Part shown: piece after piece, positions 1-11,420 of the stretch
Position numbering within the stretch: the first letter of the stretch is position 1
Layout of the letters: each line of letters starts with the position of its first letter
From: Dryococelus australis
Taxonomy: Eukaryota; Arthropoda; Insecta; Phasmatodea; Phasmatidae
NCBI GenBank assembly: GCA_029891345.1
Contig: CM056994.1
Span: forward strand, 142,746,457-142,810,456
DNA: 64,000 nt
Direction: 5' to 3'
Translations under genes and position numbers: made by a program
The notes under the pieces: model-generated
Told to the model about the DNA's origin: nothing
Database searches by the model: none
What the model saw: the letters and a program-made list of their open reading frames with translations, nothing else

Positions 1-223
1 CTTTGAGGGGTGATGACCTTTAAGAATATTTCGCCATCGGCAGCTAGTTCATATAGAGGGCTTAATCTATGGTATTTGTTGTCAGATTGGTCTGGATTTA
101 ATAAGGCTAATATTAGTTTGTGAATGTGGGGGTCACAGTCGTATTTGCCTACAAAGGGTGATGTGGTAACATGGCAGGAAATAAATAAAAATGGAATCGT
201 CATCGATTTTGATATATCCCTGT
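1..223 (-). pseudogene. Continuation of the pol/OTU-like reading region, unidentified
   Basis: The minus strand reads an open segment around 120-1 (KLILALLNPDQSDN, then LSPLYELAADGEIFLKVITP) in a frame different from the OTU-like stretch. I do not recognise it. It could be the C-terminal part of the OTU-like protein or the lead-in to integrase. No integrase HHCC motif is visible inside the window. Confidence 0.3.
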
Positions 224-592
224 TCATGTATAGACAAGTAGAAAATATATTTTATCAGAAATGAGAAGAATAAGAGTTTTACACTTAAGTACAGGATCAA
301 TGCATGTTGTTTCGAGTACTGGGGTATGCTTTTGCTTAACTATTTTAATATTTACTTTATAGAGGGCTGTGATTATATTACAGATTATGTGCATAGGAAA
401 AATGTCCTCGTTTGATATTGCCGTGACGATTCCATCTTTAGCATTTGTGTCTTCGCCCGATATAAAATTATACTTAACATCTTCCCAGTGACTTTTGATA
501 TATTTAGCAACAAAATCCTTAATCTCGTATGCCTTATTAGAGTATTGTAGAATGGCTTCTACAAATTCCTTGTAGAGTGATGTGAATGTCAT
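224..592 (-). pseudogene. OTU-like cysteine-protease-type domain downstream of RNase H
   Basis: A 122-residue open stretch, in frame with the preceding LSRIP segment. It reads SLYKEFVEAILQYSNKAYEI, then a VAKYIKSHWEDVK segment, and later IITALYKVNIKIV. This resembles OTU-fold proteases in three places: the helix after the catalytic Cys (D-x-x-C-L-Y/F-R-A-x-S), the H/Y-x-x-IR...V..Yxxx(H/N)WE block, and the alpha-beta segment LAxLYxVNIxI(V/F). The catalytic Cys position appears to be Ser (xTSLYKEF) and no terminal catalytic His is clear, so this copy is probably inactive. OTU domains remove ubiquitin from proteins. The position between RNase H and integrase is unusual. Homology is from remembered motifs. 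Confidence 0.4.
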
Positions 593-654
593 GTGTTGTT
601 TGACTGGGTATTGGGTATTGTTGATAGTGACAGTCTGTGTAGTTACTTGTGGAA

Positions 655-1195
655 CAGTGGGAATCCTACTTAATGAATCTGGGAGATGTTGAATTTGGCC
701 TTAACGATATGTGCTTCAAAATAGAATTCACTGAGTGCTATTACCATTTTCTGGATACATACATTGTGTTCTGCCATGGAAGCATCGCATACTAGCATGA
801 TATGTTTCGATAGTGAACCTTCCTGCATATAAATATTGGCGGAAATAATTACATAAGTATCTAATCTCACCAAGTTCTCGTTCGGTGGTATTTCAACACG
901 ATTCCTGGACTGGCAGTTTCTTTGACTCAAATGTAATGATATATCGTTGTTTGAAGTGTGGGTCTACTTGTAGCTATAACATAATTGCTGGCATTGCAGG
1001 CTAAAATGATGTTTTGGTTCTCATAGAACTTTTGTAACACTTGGAGCTTGAAAATGGCTCTCTTCAAATTCATGAAGGATTGGTGGTGGTTCTCATTCCA
1101 CTCAAAGCATATATTATGTTTAGCTAGGTCAATTTGAAAGTACTGGGGGAGGTAGAGAGGCCCATATGCATTCTTTTGAATTAATTTTAACCTAT
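655..1195 (-). pseudogene. RNase H region remnant of gypsy pol
   Basis: Minus-strand reading near 1100-950 gives FEWNENHHQSFMNLKRAIF, then ILACNASNYVIA. This matches the gypsy connection/RNase H start (FxWxxxxQxAFxxLKxAL ... LxTDASxxxxG); the catalytic Asp of TDAS reads Asn. At about 683-660 the minus strand reads LPDSLSRIP, which matches the VADALSRxP motif that closes RNase H. The middle (930-670) has an 86-residue open stretch that I cannot align with confidence. RNase H would remove the RNA strand during reverse transcription. Confidence 0.55.
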
Positions 1196-1199
1196 ACCT

Positions 1200-1860
1200 T
1201 CAATTGTGATGGCCAATTTAAAGCTATCTTGTTGTCTGACAGAGATGCTATAAAAACCAGAGAATAGATTCAAATTAGTTATTTAGCAGAAATTTTGGAG
1301 GGCGTTCAGGATGTCCTCTGTTCTCTGCAATGGGTACGGAACCCTAATGAGATATTGATTTAACTTACTAAAATATGGTAAAAACCTAAGAACTCCCACT
1401 CTTCATTCGAATTACCAGACTAGGGGCAGAATAGGATGAGTCTGCCTCTTGGATAATCCTCTCATCAACCATGTTTTTCATTTGCTTCAAAAGATCATTG
1501 TGCACCTTGGACTAATTCTGTAAGGGTATGCTGCTATGGGCTTGTCAGTAGTTAGGTCCAGTTTAATTTCAAAACTTTTTGCCTTGGTTAGCTCTAAAAT
1601 TGAATTAGCCAATCAGTCGCTGTATTTATATATAATGTCCACAATTACTTGTGTTTGAGCAGCCAAAAATTTGCCTTTAATGTGAGGTTGTTGTAGTGAT
1701 TCACCTTCAAAAGTGTCAATAATATTGCAACAATGTTCGAGGGATAGGAAATTTTCAAACTGTGAGGTGTCAGAGACAAATGGTGTTTCTGTTATTTTCT
1801 TTTCATTATGGGAGTTGATGAATAAAATGTTGTATATAAAACAGGTATAACATCGTATTG
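1200..1860 (-). pseudogene. Reverse transcriptase N-terminal remnant (gypsy type)
   Basis: Minus-strand translation near 1345-1195 gives RVPYPLQRTEDILNALQNF, then after a stop LNLFSGFYSISVRQQDSFK. These correspond to the gypsy RT fingers/palm blocks P(Y/L)PLPRIDDLLDxL and (D)LxSGFxQIxVxxxDxxKTAF. Upstream, near 1600-1530, is a spacer rich in Leu/Lys/Asp ending in a P-Y-R-I-like element, as before RT in gypsy Pol. The first catalytic Asp position (DLKSG) reads Asn (NLFSG), and the YxDD block is not found before RNase H starts, so an internal deletion is likely. Confidence 0.65.
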
Positions 1861-1864
1861 CCTA

Positions 1865-2290
1865 ATGAAGTCGATACCTAGGAGGTCTTGTTTGATGTTG
1901 TCAACGACTAAATACTTTGGAAGTAAGTATTGCCTGGATATTTAAATTAATGACGGTTTCAAATTTAGGATGTATTAATATAGAGGTTGTGGCAAATAAA
2001 GTTATTTCGTCCTTGAGAGGGTACAGGCGTTGAATAGATTTTACCGTGCTGGCTACACTGCTACGTGAATATATAGTATCTAATAAAGTGTGGTATTTTC
2101 TACTTTTAATGGTAACAAGGACGTGCGTTGCCGCAGAGCGGAAACCTACTTGATGACATAGAAAATGTGGCGTAACACGAGTTTGTTTATGTGAACTAGA
2201 TTGAGGTTCTGTCCTGATCAACTTGTTGTTCAACAAATGCTCATCATCGCGGGCCTCGCTCCTCGTTTTACTAAAACATTCTTCTCGCAC
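1865..2290 (-). pseudogene. Retropepsin-like aspartic protease remnant
   Basis: A 129-residue open stretch (2290-1901) contains KYHTLLDTIYSRSSVAS around residues 66-80. This matches the retropepsin active-site loop LLDTG(S/T)xxS, but the Gly after DT is gone. After a stop the minus strand continues in another frame with QDLLGIDF (about 1893-1870), the conserved C-terminal retropepsin element (I/L-L-G-x-D-F). In the living element this domain would process Gag-Pol. The loss of the active-site Gly and the frame change indicate inactivity. It sits between gag and RT, which agrees with gypsy order. Confidence 0.65.
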
Positions 2291-2847
2291 TACTCCGCTA
2301 ATGTGTGTAGGTTGTATTATGACAATGGTACGTGGTGTCAGTCCAAATTTGTTTTTAAACCAGCAAAAGCGTTCATTAACGTCACTGCAGAACTCAAAAT
2401 TTTGATTGGGAAAAGGACTGCAACTGTGGCTTTATACCCTACACAGAGACACAACGCACATGTATCTTGGGCGAGACAGCATGGGCCTATGACTGATTGC
2501 TGCGGGGTGGTAAGGTGCTGCCGCTTGGCAATGCTGCAATCTGGCATGCACGGCTGTGTCGGTGTGGCAACATCGGCCTGATTCGCATATGGGGGAGGAG
2601 AGCGCTGCGCTTGTGATTGCCGCTGTGGGCGGGCTTCTTACACGCTGTTTTAGGTGTTGACATTGTGTGTGACCGAGATACACTCAAAAGCATGGATGAT
2701 TGTTTACTTATGGCTTGCGGAACGGAACTTTATTTAACCTGGCAGAGTTATGTGGCACGTTTGAGTGTCGCAAAATGTATAGCGGACTTGATTTCTTGCG
2801 CCATTTTTATTTCAACAAAATTTTTTGGCGTAATGATTGAGGGTGGG

Positions 2848-4140
2848 TTAGGGTTTGAATGAAATTATTCCCCTTAGCATTGAATCTGGCAATTTCTGCG
2901 TAAGACCTGTTGGGTACCACCTGACTGAATATTGCCCTACAGATGGCTTGAACTCGGCCGTGCTGTTCCTGGCCGGGGGAGATACGAATTTCCTTGTAAT
3001 ATTCCCTGTAACCTTTGCGTGTACATGCATGTAATCTCTCGGGTGTTCCCTGAAAGGGCCTGCCTGGTAGTGTGCGCTACGTTTATAGGGTCCTGTATAT
3101 CTGTATGTCTCCTTTCTCTGTGGCCATTCAATTACCATGGGCTGGCGGTACCTGGTCCGAATTCCCATTATTGTGTGGGTGGTGGGTGGGGCTGGAAATG
3201 TAGGAGTTTCAATGTGTCTTACTGGACATGGGGGAGGTGCGGTATATTTGTGTGCGTTTTTGAGCGATTCCCTTATGTAGTTTTGCATTGTGTGGATTTG
3301 GTGAGGTCTGTTCAGTGTTTTGAGAATATCTATACATGCCACGCTCGATGTTTTGTATGTTGTCGAGCAGCTGGTCTAGTGTTGTGTTCTGGGCTGATAC
3401 GAGTTTTTCAGCAAGGTGTGGTAACTGAGAAGACCAAATAACTGAAACAAATTCAGACTCAGGCAAATGTGGTACACGCATATTTTTGTAAAACGTTAAC
3501 TTTCCATATGAACCTCAGCAGATTCGCCGTGTTTCGGTTTGGTGGAGAGTCAGAGTTGTCTGTATTTATCTTATGTGTCGAGCTTTGCAAATGTCTGTAC
3601 TAGTTTGTCCTCGATTTGTTGCCAAGTAAGTGCAGCCGCGCTGCCGTTGTATAGGTTTTCGTAGGTTCGCTTTGTAACCCCTTCCAGAGAAAACTTTAGA
3701 CGGCGTCGTTTGTCAAGTTCTGACCAGCCGTTAACTTCACTTGCGGCATTGAATGTGTCTAAAAATTCCTCTATGTTTTTGTTACTTTCCCCTGAGAAAG
3801 TGGAGATATATTGTGGCTATTGTAAAATGACTTGAGTAGGGTATGGAATGTTGGTTGGATTTACATACTGTTGTGTAATTAATGGTTGTGTACGCTTGTT
3901 GTGGAATGGCACTATGCGAGCTGGGAATCGAAATTACAAGTGGATTGATTGCTTGTAGTGTCGAACGTGGGTGGGGTCGGATATAATATCCGCTTATTCT
4001 AGGTGAGTGAGTGTCATCAAATGAGTAGTCTAATACTGAGATCTGCTGTGTGGGGAAGTGTGTTCAATGGATGTTATGTGTTCTGTGTTATCACTTGTTA
4101 ACTGGGTCCTTAATTGTTCGTGTATCTCAACTGCACTTTA
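2848..4140 (-). pseudogene. Gypsy-type gag pseudogene
   Basis: The Gag polyprotein packages retroelement RNA and builds the particle. Near 3780-3640 the minus strand reads KNIEEFLDTFNAASEVNGW followed by a Lys/Arg-rich stretch and a SLEGxxKxxYENL-like segment, typical of the N-terminal capsid region of insect Ty3/gypsy Gag. Near 3480-3340 another frame reads LPESEF...TLDQLLDNIQNIE, matching the C-terminal capsid helices of the same family. A third stretch (3342-2848) is Pro/Arg/Thr-rich. I see no clear CCHC zinc knuckle. The three pieces lie in different frames with stops between them, so the gene is dead. It lies directly upstream of the protease, as expected. Confidence 0.7.
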
Positions 4141-4862
4141 GCATCGCCTAAATTAAACAAAAGGGATTTAACTTATTTTCTTATGTTGTTTGTTATAGAT
4201 GTGTGTGGTGTACTCATGTCGACATGTTACGAGAATATATGTAGTTTAGTGTAATTGGTGCCGTGCACTTTGTATAACCAAACCAAACTACGAGAAAAAA
4301 AGAAGTGGATAAAATTCCGAAGGCACACAAAAACAAATGGAGAGTTGTACGCCAATAAAAGGAATAGATTATTCCAAGTGAATTAAAAGCAATTGACATG
4401 CATTATGCTAGTCTACATAAAACACAAGCAGCTTTAATGGATGGAGGTGGGGAGCGCGATGTGGCGTAATTGCCTTACCAGTAAGGCTGCCTACGCATAA
4501 TGCTGACACGCACGTGGCTGACTGACCTAACACACAATCTCTTACTGCGCGTGCGAGGGTAACAGTTTGGTGGGTTGAAAAGAAGCAATGGAAATATGAA
4601 TATCTATAATAGAACAATGAGGTAAGCTGATATGAACTAAAATTCCTAGTTGACGTGAACAGCTGTGAGTAAAGTAAAAATACAAAATAATAGCAGGGGT
4701 TGGGGGGATAGTTGCGTCTGTGCGCGTTGTGGCGACGTGAATCGCAACCACGTGTCTTTTTCGCTGCGAACAGTAATCTATGCGCTGCACAAAGGAAAAT
4801 ATCAAAGAAAGTATTAAGCTAACTCGCCTAAGCGCGAGGTTGGACGTTAGGCGCTCCACCAG
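4141..4862 (-). other. Untranslated leader between candidate LTR and gag
   Basis: No open frame with recognisable content. It is where the 5' leader of the gypsy-like element would lie. A moderately GC-rich patch at about 4440-4610 has no identifiable function. Confidence 0.35.
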
Positions 4863-5486
4863 TGCAACACTCGACCTTCCTCCTCTCTCCTCTCCAAACT
4901 AATTCCTACTATTTATCTGCTTGGTCTAAGTCAAACTTGATGAAATACTGCAATAGGAGGAAAGGGGTGCTACGGGGGTAACCTCACGATGGTTAATAAT
5001 AAGGAAGATTATTATATACAATTAATATTTATTTTAATACTCTATAATTGGACAATTCATGTATCTACTCGTACAGAACATCAATTAGATCTTAGATATT
5101 TCATGTTACAAAGACAACCCAAAACAATTATAACACAACCTTGCCAGAATTATTAATAATGACGCGATTTGACGAAGACTCTTAAATATCGTGACTTCCT
5201 ACCACTACGCGATTATGTTCATCAGTAGATCGCTACTGATAGGCCCCAGAGCTCCTCTAGATAAATGTTACAGTAGCCTTCTGCTTCAGCTCTGTCACAC
5301 ACTCACTGTCTGGCCTTGTGCCACGATTCCTTATTTGATGTCTTGAAGGGGGAGGGGGACGCCACTACAAGAGGCGCATATATAGCCGAGCTAATTAGAG
5401 CATGTTATCCAAACATTTTGCTCGGCCACAAGCTATACCCCATGTCACCTTAGGCGGTATGTGAACGGTGACAAGTAGCCGCTACA
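4863..5486 (-). repeat. Candidate 5' LTR of the gypsy-like element
   Basis: On the minus strand this stretch begins TGTAGCGG and ends in TTGCA, giving TG...CA ends. Inside it are a TATA-like box (minus-strand ctatatatgcgcc, around 5375-5391) and an AATAAA signal near 5028-5033, in the order expected for U3-R-U5. Just downstream, about 4862-4840 on the minus strand, is a TGG-initial sequence (tggtggagcgcctaacg) that could be a degenerate tRNA primer-binding site. An alternative LTR end is the CA at 4968. The second LTR is outside the window, so the boundaries cannot be confirmed by self-comparison. Confidence 0.45.
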
Positions 5487-6153
5487 GTTTGCTAGTGTAC
5501 TATATATTATAATTCGTAATATTCGTAATATTATTGAAGTAATGAGTGCAATAATTCTAATAATTCATAGTGTCAATTGTTCGGCACAACAATAAAGGCC
5601 ATTCCAGTTTGATGTTTTATATCATGTATACGAAGCAGAAGGATGCAATATGTAGCAGAAAGAATAAATTAAGAACCATTTTGAAAAGTTTTCCCCTTGA
5701 CCATTAATGAAGGTTACCGCCTGTAGGATTGATAATGTTCTGGTTATTCGTCGACCGCCCGACACGTGAGGCATGGCCTGTATTGTTCCTCAACTAACAC
5801 CACACACTAACAGAAAATCGTGAAACTATAGTTCATTCAAGTAGTCCACGATGAAGCAGAAATAATAAACATGATTAAGTAGCACGCCTGAAAACGGGAA
5901 GATAGCAGACAACAGGTGCCAAAATCATGGAAATAAATCATTCATTTCCTTCTCACACACAGGTAAACAAGCATGAATTCTGTATCAAGTGCTAAAGAGT
6001 TCAGGAAGAGATAACATATATGTAAGTGTGTGTATTTATATAACGTGGAAAATTAACAGACAGCCTTTTTCTTCAAGTAATGTTCCCCAGCATGATCTTA
6101 CACAGGTGACGGCCCTAATATCTGAACAATGTACACCACGTGTTTGCGGTCAA

Positions 6154-6158
<5 letters not shown>
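5487..6158. other. AT-rich non-coding stretch
   Basis: No recognisable gene or element, only short low-complexity AT runs. Confidence 0.4.
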
Positions 6159-6229
<71 letters not shown>

Positions 6230-6260
6230 TATATATATATATATATATAATATATATGTG
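6159..6260. repeat. (CT)n microsatellite followed by (TA)n
   Basis: About 33 uninterrupted CT dinucleotides from 6159 to 6224, a short CACAC-type transition, then a TA run to about 6258. The Leu/Ser-rich translation across it is a by-product of the repeat. Confidence 0.95.
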
Positions 6261-6925
6261 TTGTTTTTCTGAGTTTTAAAGAGGCATAATTTTAGGAGTC
6301 CTTAAACTCTGGTGTCATGTAAGAAATATTTATAAACAGTTCAACTTGCAACAGTTCACGGGAAACCTGATAGTCGTACTCACTCCTCACATCGCTATAG
6401 TATAATAAAAAAAAACATTCCAAGACAGAAAACTTTAAGTATCTTATTAATAAGTTTTCGAGTTTGTGAATCTGTAATGCTGACTTTCACGAAAAAAATG
6501 TCGCCAATTTATTTACCAATATATTTCCTCAGTGGTGAAAAAATTATATCATTGTTTTTTGTCATGGATCAACTGACGTCGAAGAAATATCTCTACTGCT
6601 GTCTCTGAAATAACCGGCAGAATATAGCAAAGTGCTACAGAAATCATGTTCAATAGACAATAAGGCCGGGCAGGTGATGAATAGCACCGAATCCGAGGCG
6701 TGTTTCAGTTTTTGAGCACCGAATAACATCTAAAATGATTGGCACCTTTGTAGAAGTCGAGGTACCACCATTTTTTGTATTGCCTATGTATTAATACATG
6801 AAGCAAATATTTGATATTTAACTTAATTCGACAAATCTCCCATACTAGACTGGAGCTGGCTGTATCTCCATGCATTTCAGAACTTATGTGGTAATTTACT
6901 TCGAAACATATGTCAGTTTTTCTTT
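6261..6925. other. AT-rich non-coding stretch
   Basis: Nothing recognisable on either strand. Confidence 0.35.
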
Positions 6926-7168
6926 TATAGGCTATTCATGGTAAAGTAAGGACTTATTAAGGCCCTGCTAAATTTTTCTTAACATTAATTAATTAATACT
7001 TTTCCGCCACTTTTTAATATAAACATTGCAATATGTCTAATAAAAACAGTGTATACATTTCACCACTCTCAAAAGTTGACGTCTGAGACTGCAATAAAAT
7101 ATATTTATTAGGGGATAATGCCTTTCGGGAGGGCCTTAAAAAGTGCTAAATTTATTGAACAGCCTATA
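6926..7168. mobile_element. Short inverted-repeat element (MITE family A), copy 1
   Basis: About 243 bp beginning TATAGGCTATTCATGGTAAAG and ending with the inverted counterpart (...agtgctaaatttattgaacagcctata). It shares ends, length and interior landmarks (gtctgagactgcaataaaatatattta) with copies at 15782-16020, 35150-35560 and 60909-61147. It has no coding capacity. It is consistent with a non-autonomous DNA transposon using a TA-type target, class not assigned. Confidence 0.75.
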
Positions 7169-8227
7169 TAGAATGTTTCCTGTTTTTCTGGTGGTTGTTA
7201 TTTACTGTCACTATATCGCGCAGTGAAGAGTGCGAGTGAATAGAGAACCAGCCCTTTGTGCGTGTCTCGTTGTACTAGAGGCGTAAGGCGAGGCACTAAG
7301 AAGATAATGGCAGCTGCTGATATCTGAAACTCTGAACCCCGGGATATGCTTGTCGACATGGGAATAATAAAATCCATATCATTAGCTTTATTGCAAGAGA
7401 AAAGGGATATGGTTTCACAGAAAGCAAGAGCGATTCGTTATTCGAGATACAACGAACATAATAACAAGCACCCTGGTTTAAAGAGAACAACTGTCACTTT
7501 TTTTTTCTCAACTGGAGGTATAAACATATTCTAAATACATTTGTAAACAATTTATTTAAGCAAGTAACCGAAAAGGTAATTATTATTTGCTACCATACTG
7601 ATCAAATGATTTTCCGTCCTTTTCCGAAAAGTACAGGTAAGAAATTTTCCGGAACTGTCCGTTAAATAAGGGACAAGGTGATTTTTGAATGACAGACTTT
7701 CTGCAAAGTTCAAGGAACATTAACCTAATATCGATAGTTTGCTTGTCTGTAATTCCCGGTTACGGGGGAAAATATCAATTATAATTATGAGAGATCCAGT
7801 GGTTATGAAAAATTAATTGAAAATAAATAAAATAATATATCTGGAGCGAGGTTTCAAACAGGATCAAAAGTTTTGGAGATCATTACTCTTACAACTCAGC
7901 CAAGTATATCATGTTTCAACTTTTGATATAAATAATCGTATGTTATTTCTCGGAATGTGACATACGTAAGTTTTTAATGTTTAGTAATATTTGAGTGTTA
8001 TTAGTGTTTCTATCTGTTACAGGTGCATGTAATACTTATGAGATGTTGGATGGAGTAGGTTTATGGTCGTATAAATCCTTATGGCCGAATTAACGACAAT
8101 TTTCTGGTTACAGTAGGTAAGGAAGCCTCTTGTAGACTCGGCATCATTCATTGCCGAAACGGAAGCTCTAGGAAATACTGAGACATCCCGTATTTTAAGC
8201 CAACTTTCCGAAGAAGAGATAGGCATA
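7169..8227. other. Non-coding stretch
   Basis: Two overlapping 62-64 residue open stretches at 7296-7534 on opposite strands and one of 69 residues at 8017-8226 show no recognisable motif. No gene supported. Confidence 0.35.
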
Positions 8228-8342
8228 TGAGATCATTCTCCTGTTTCTGTGTCTGTGTGTGTGCCTTTTGGCGTATGCCTGCGTGCGCCTTTTTTTGTGT
8301 CTGTTAGTGCTGTTTTGTGTGTCTGTGTGTTTGTGTGCCCCT
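8228..8342. repeat. GT-rich low-complexity tract
   Basis: Imperfect tgtgtctgtgtg runs, strand-asymmetric (G+T rich on the plus strand), leading straight into a degenerate interspersed repeat. Confidence 0.7.
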
Positions 8343-9400
8343 TATAAAAATACGAAACCTTTAACCAAATTTCGCCAAACTCGGTACACATGCAATGGGC
8401 GTTTGTATTTAAAAGTTTTCAACTCAACTTAATCATTGTTCTCAAAATGGCAGCCATTTTGATATTTAGAACGCAATGTCGTAACTCCTTAATCATTAAA
8501 TAAGAAAACAAATATAATTGTTGGTCTGATGTTCTGAAAGAGAAATATAGCTTTGCAATCATAACTTAGAAATAACTGAACAGATTCCCACCAAATTTGT
8601 CACATATAAAAAATTATAGTATGGCCATTTGAACATATGCCACTTGAAAAAAAAGACACTTTTTTATAAAATGGATGAAAAATAAATCAATTTAATTAAA
8701 CTACTATACCTACCACACCGTTTGACAAAATTTACACCAAATTTGGTTTGCTCTATATATTTATTTCAAATATACGATACGCAAATACGTAGCATTCCTT
8801 GCTTGCATTTTGTTAGAGAGTACTGTGTTAACAAGACCGTTTTTATGTAATATGTCGGGGAATTATCAATCTATTACTACCAAATCTGTAAAACAAATAT
8901 CAAAACTACAGGCTACGCTTGTAAGTAAGTAAGTGCGTATGTAAGTAAGTCAAACTATTTTTTTTACAATGGTTGCCCATATAAAACTTTGTATGCTCAA
9001 TCTCCAAAACCATGCCAAAATCCCACCTTACGTCATATTGTAGCATACATATTACAACCATCACATGTGTAAGCACAAGTACACTATTGTCCCACTTTTG
9101 TTATAAAGCAGAAAGTAAAAACAATAGTTTTTACATTATGCATATATGGAAATAATCAACCGATACCTACCAAGTTTGGCAAATAAGTGGCACTGCGACA
9201 GATCATGGCAGATCATGTAAACTAGCTTCTTTAAAAAAATAGAAAAACATATTTTCTACATGGCACACCTTTGTATACTTTCAGGGCATATTGCAACAAA
9301 TATGTTTCTAAACAGAACCTAATTTGCTCACAACTTTGTAAGTTACCGCAACATAAAATAACTTTAACAAAATTTGTATGTTGTTAATAATATTTATGAC
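8343..9400 (+). repeat. Degenerate interspersed repeat with recurrent ccaaatttgg motif
   Basis: The core accaaatttcg/accaaatttgg recurs at about 8370, 8590, 8735, 8880 and 9168, with diverged flanks (for example gattcccaccaaatttgtc). The spacing is irregular, roughly 140-290 bp. Related copies lie in inverse orientation at 19080-19740 and again at 22330-23250. A short gtaagtaagtaagt tract sits at 8921-8950. No open reading frame spans it. Probably the remains of a tandemly structured non-autonomous element. Confidence 0.5.
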
Positions 9401-10582
9401 AATGTCTACTGCGATAATTCATACCTTTTGGTTCTATGTTAATGAAGGCAGCGCCAAATGCGAACATGATACTTTTATGTACTTTATCGAAACCAATCAA
9501 TCGTTGGCCACTGAAGTCTCCCTGTACGGATTACTACAGTAAGTTATATAATCTTACATGTTTTCAATTACTAATATTTTTTATTTAATAAATGGCTGCC
9601 TTGTAAATATTATTGATTATTTAACCCTGCCTAAAGAAACTTTAAACTCATAACAACCGAGCTTAGCGCTCCTAACCCTACTACCGAAATTCTGTTATTA
9701 GCATTACCAGCTTAAGTTATGAAGTGTTTCAAGGATATAGTCCCGGGTCAAGAATGTATTTATTTGTAATTGATTTGCTAGTATTGCATATGTATCTGGT
9801 TCCATGTACCGGATGATACGCTGAACATATTCACATCCGATATCATCCAAACCGATATTAACGTACAAACTTATTAGCATCATATTACATCGCAGGTGAC
9901 ATCGCACATGCACATCTGCACATCTTTAGCTACGCATTTACGGTCATATAAGCACAACCTTTACTTCTTTAGTTCTGTGCAGGACATTGAAGTGAAAAAG
10001 CACTCTACTTGTTGTACTGCAAACGTTCTAGCTGTGCTAATTGCTTACTAATCTAATGAGGCAACGGACAAGGTCTTTCTGGAGGCAGAATAAGGTAGGT
10101 TAAATCCCACAGATATAGTTGTCATGTAGTACAGTACGTAGCTGATAAAACATGCAAACCCTCTCCGTTATTCGCAGACACATACAATAGGTTTCACAAA
10201 TGAAGAAATGGCCGACATGATTTTAATTTATGGATAATGTCGTCAAAATGCTACACTCTCAATGCACACTATAAAGAAATTTCGAGGTAAAATTTCCTTA
10301 CATGTTAGGGAAACTAATTACCTCTTCATGTAAGGTAAAATAGCATCTTTAATATAGAGTAAATTTACATAACAAGTAAAGTTCTATCCCCTTATCGTAT
10401 GGGAAAAGTACGTGTCAAAAAAAGAGGTCTGGAGTCCCATAAAAGTAAGGGAAAATAAACTATATTGTGTAATAAAGTTATATTTAAATATGTCCTGAAC
10501 TATTAGTATTGTTAACTTTTGTATTACCCAAATCCTCTGACGAACAGTAACTGAAACCTCAGCACAAAAAGCTTCGAGACTT
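9401..10582. other. Non-coding stretch
   Basis: No identifiable gene. The 69-residue (9704-9913) and 73-residue (10384-10605) minus-strand open stretches have no recognisable motif. Confidence 0.35.
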
Positions 10583-10657
10583 GCTGTTGGATGTGCTCGA
10601 ACCATGACCCTTCGTCATAATAAGCCAATGCCCTATCCGTTACGCCACGTTGTCAGC
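10583..10657 (-). repeat. tRNA-Arg-like SINE head or tRNA pseudogene
   Basis: On the minus strand the segment reads tggcgtaacggatagggc, a good Pol III A box in tRNA-Arg-like context, and then ggttcgagcacat, a near-perfect B box, about 35 nt apart. The acceptor stem does not pair well, so this is not a functional tRNA gene. It is most likely a tRNA-derived SINE head or a tRNA pseudogene. Confidence 0.6.
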
Positions 10658-11420
10658 GTGTCGTTAACAGTGAATATTAGTGTGTTACAGGATTGCTTCT
10701 TCTGCCTGTTCTCGCACATAGCTCATGCTGAAGAGATGTACGCATCTCAAGATAACTTTCCCATCCATGTATGAGATTTTCCACTATCCTGTACGTTAAT
10801 TTTACTTTATCTTTATGGATAACTATGTTTCGTCCACAAGTTTGCGAATATTAACTTACACTTGTTTGGTAATTTTCACAATATTTTGTACAGTACAGCT
10901 TTATGCCAATCGTTTACCTAATCTAGATAATACATCCTGTCAAACCTTTACTATCTTGTCGTTAAACTTCGCGAGAATGGCGGCCTTTCTCCATGGCAGC
11001 GGATTCGAAGCAAGAGCGTCACAAACGAAGCAGCAGAATGTGAATTACTTGCAACTATTGTGGTAAATTTTAATGCCTGCTTTCGCGACAGATTCGAATT
11101 AGCAGATCAAAGCATCACTACAACTAAAATTTTTTTGTACTTTTATAAGAAAAATCCTTGGAAACCCAGTTGCCAAGAAAATCTTTTGTAAAACTACAAA
11201 GAGTTTTCTTGTAAAATCTGCAAAATATTTCTTTATAATATTTCAAATGTTAGCCTTACATTATAACCGACATTATTGAGAAGTGTATAAAAATATCTAT
11301 TCTTCTTCTAAATACACATGTAATGAATTATTAACAGAGAACAACAAAAATTTATTTTTCTTAATATGATTTAGAAAAAAAATAGAAGTTATAAATATAT
11401 ACAATTGTACACACACACAC
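10658..11420. other. Non-coding stretch
   Basis: An 83-residue plus-strand open stretch (10815-11066) with a hydrophobic start has no recognisable homology or splice context. No gene supported. Confidence 0.35.

Larger units (their letters stand above)
1..5486 (-). mobile_element. Decayed Ty3/gypsy-like LTR retrotransposon, left end outside the window
   Basis: Read on the minus strand, the order is candidate 5' LTR (5486-4863), leader, gag, retropepsin, reverse transcriptase, RNase H, then an OTU-like segment that runs off the left edge. The gag-PR-RT-RH order and the motifs fit Ty3/gypsy (Metaviridae). Every coding part carries stops and frame changes, and the RT palm with its YxDD box appears deleted, so this copy cannot be autonomous. 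Integrase and the 3' LTR should lie left of position 1 if the element is complete. Seen directly: motifs and order. Inferred: that all parts belong to one insertion. Confidence 0.75.

Noticed and set aside
2932..3441. 169-residue plus-strand open stretch
   Set aside because: It lies antisense to the gypsy gag remnant, and the minus strand carries the recognisable motifs.
5989..6279. 96-residue open stretch with (LS)n
   Set aside because: Caused by the CT microsatellite.
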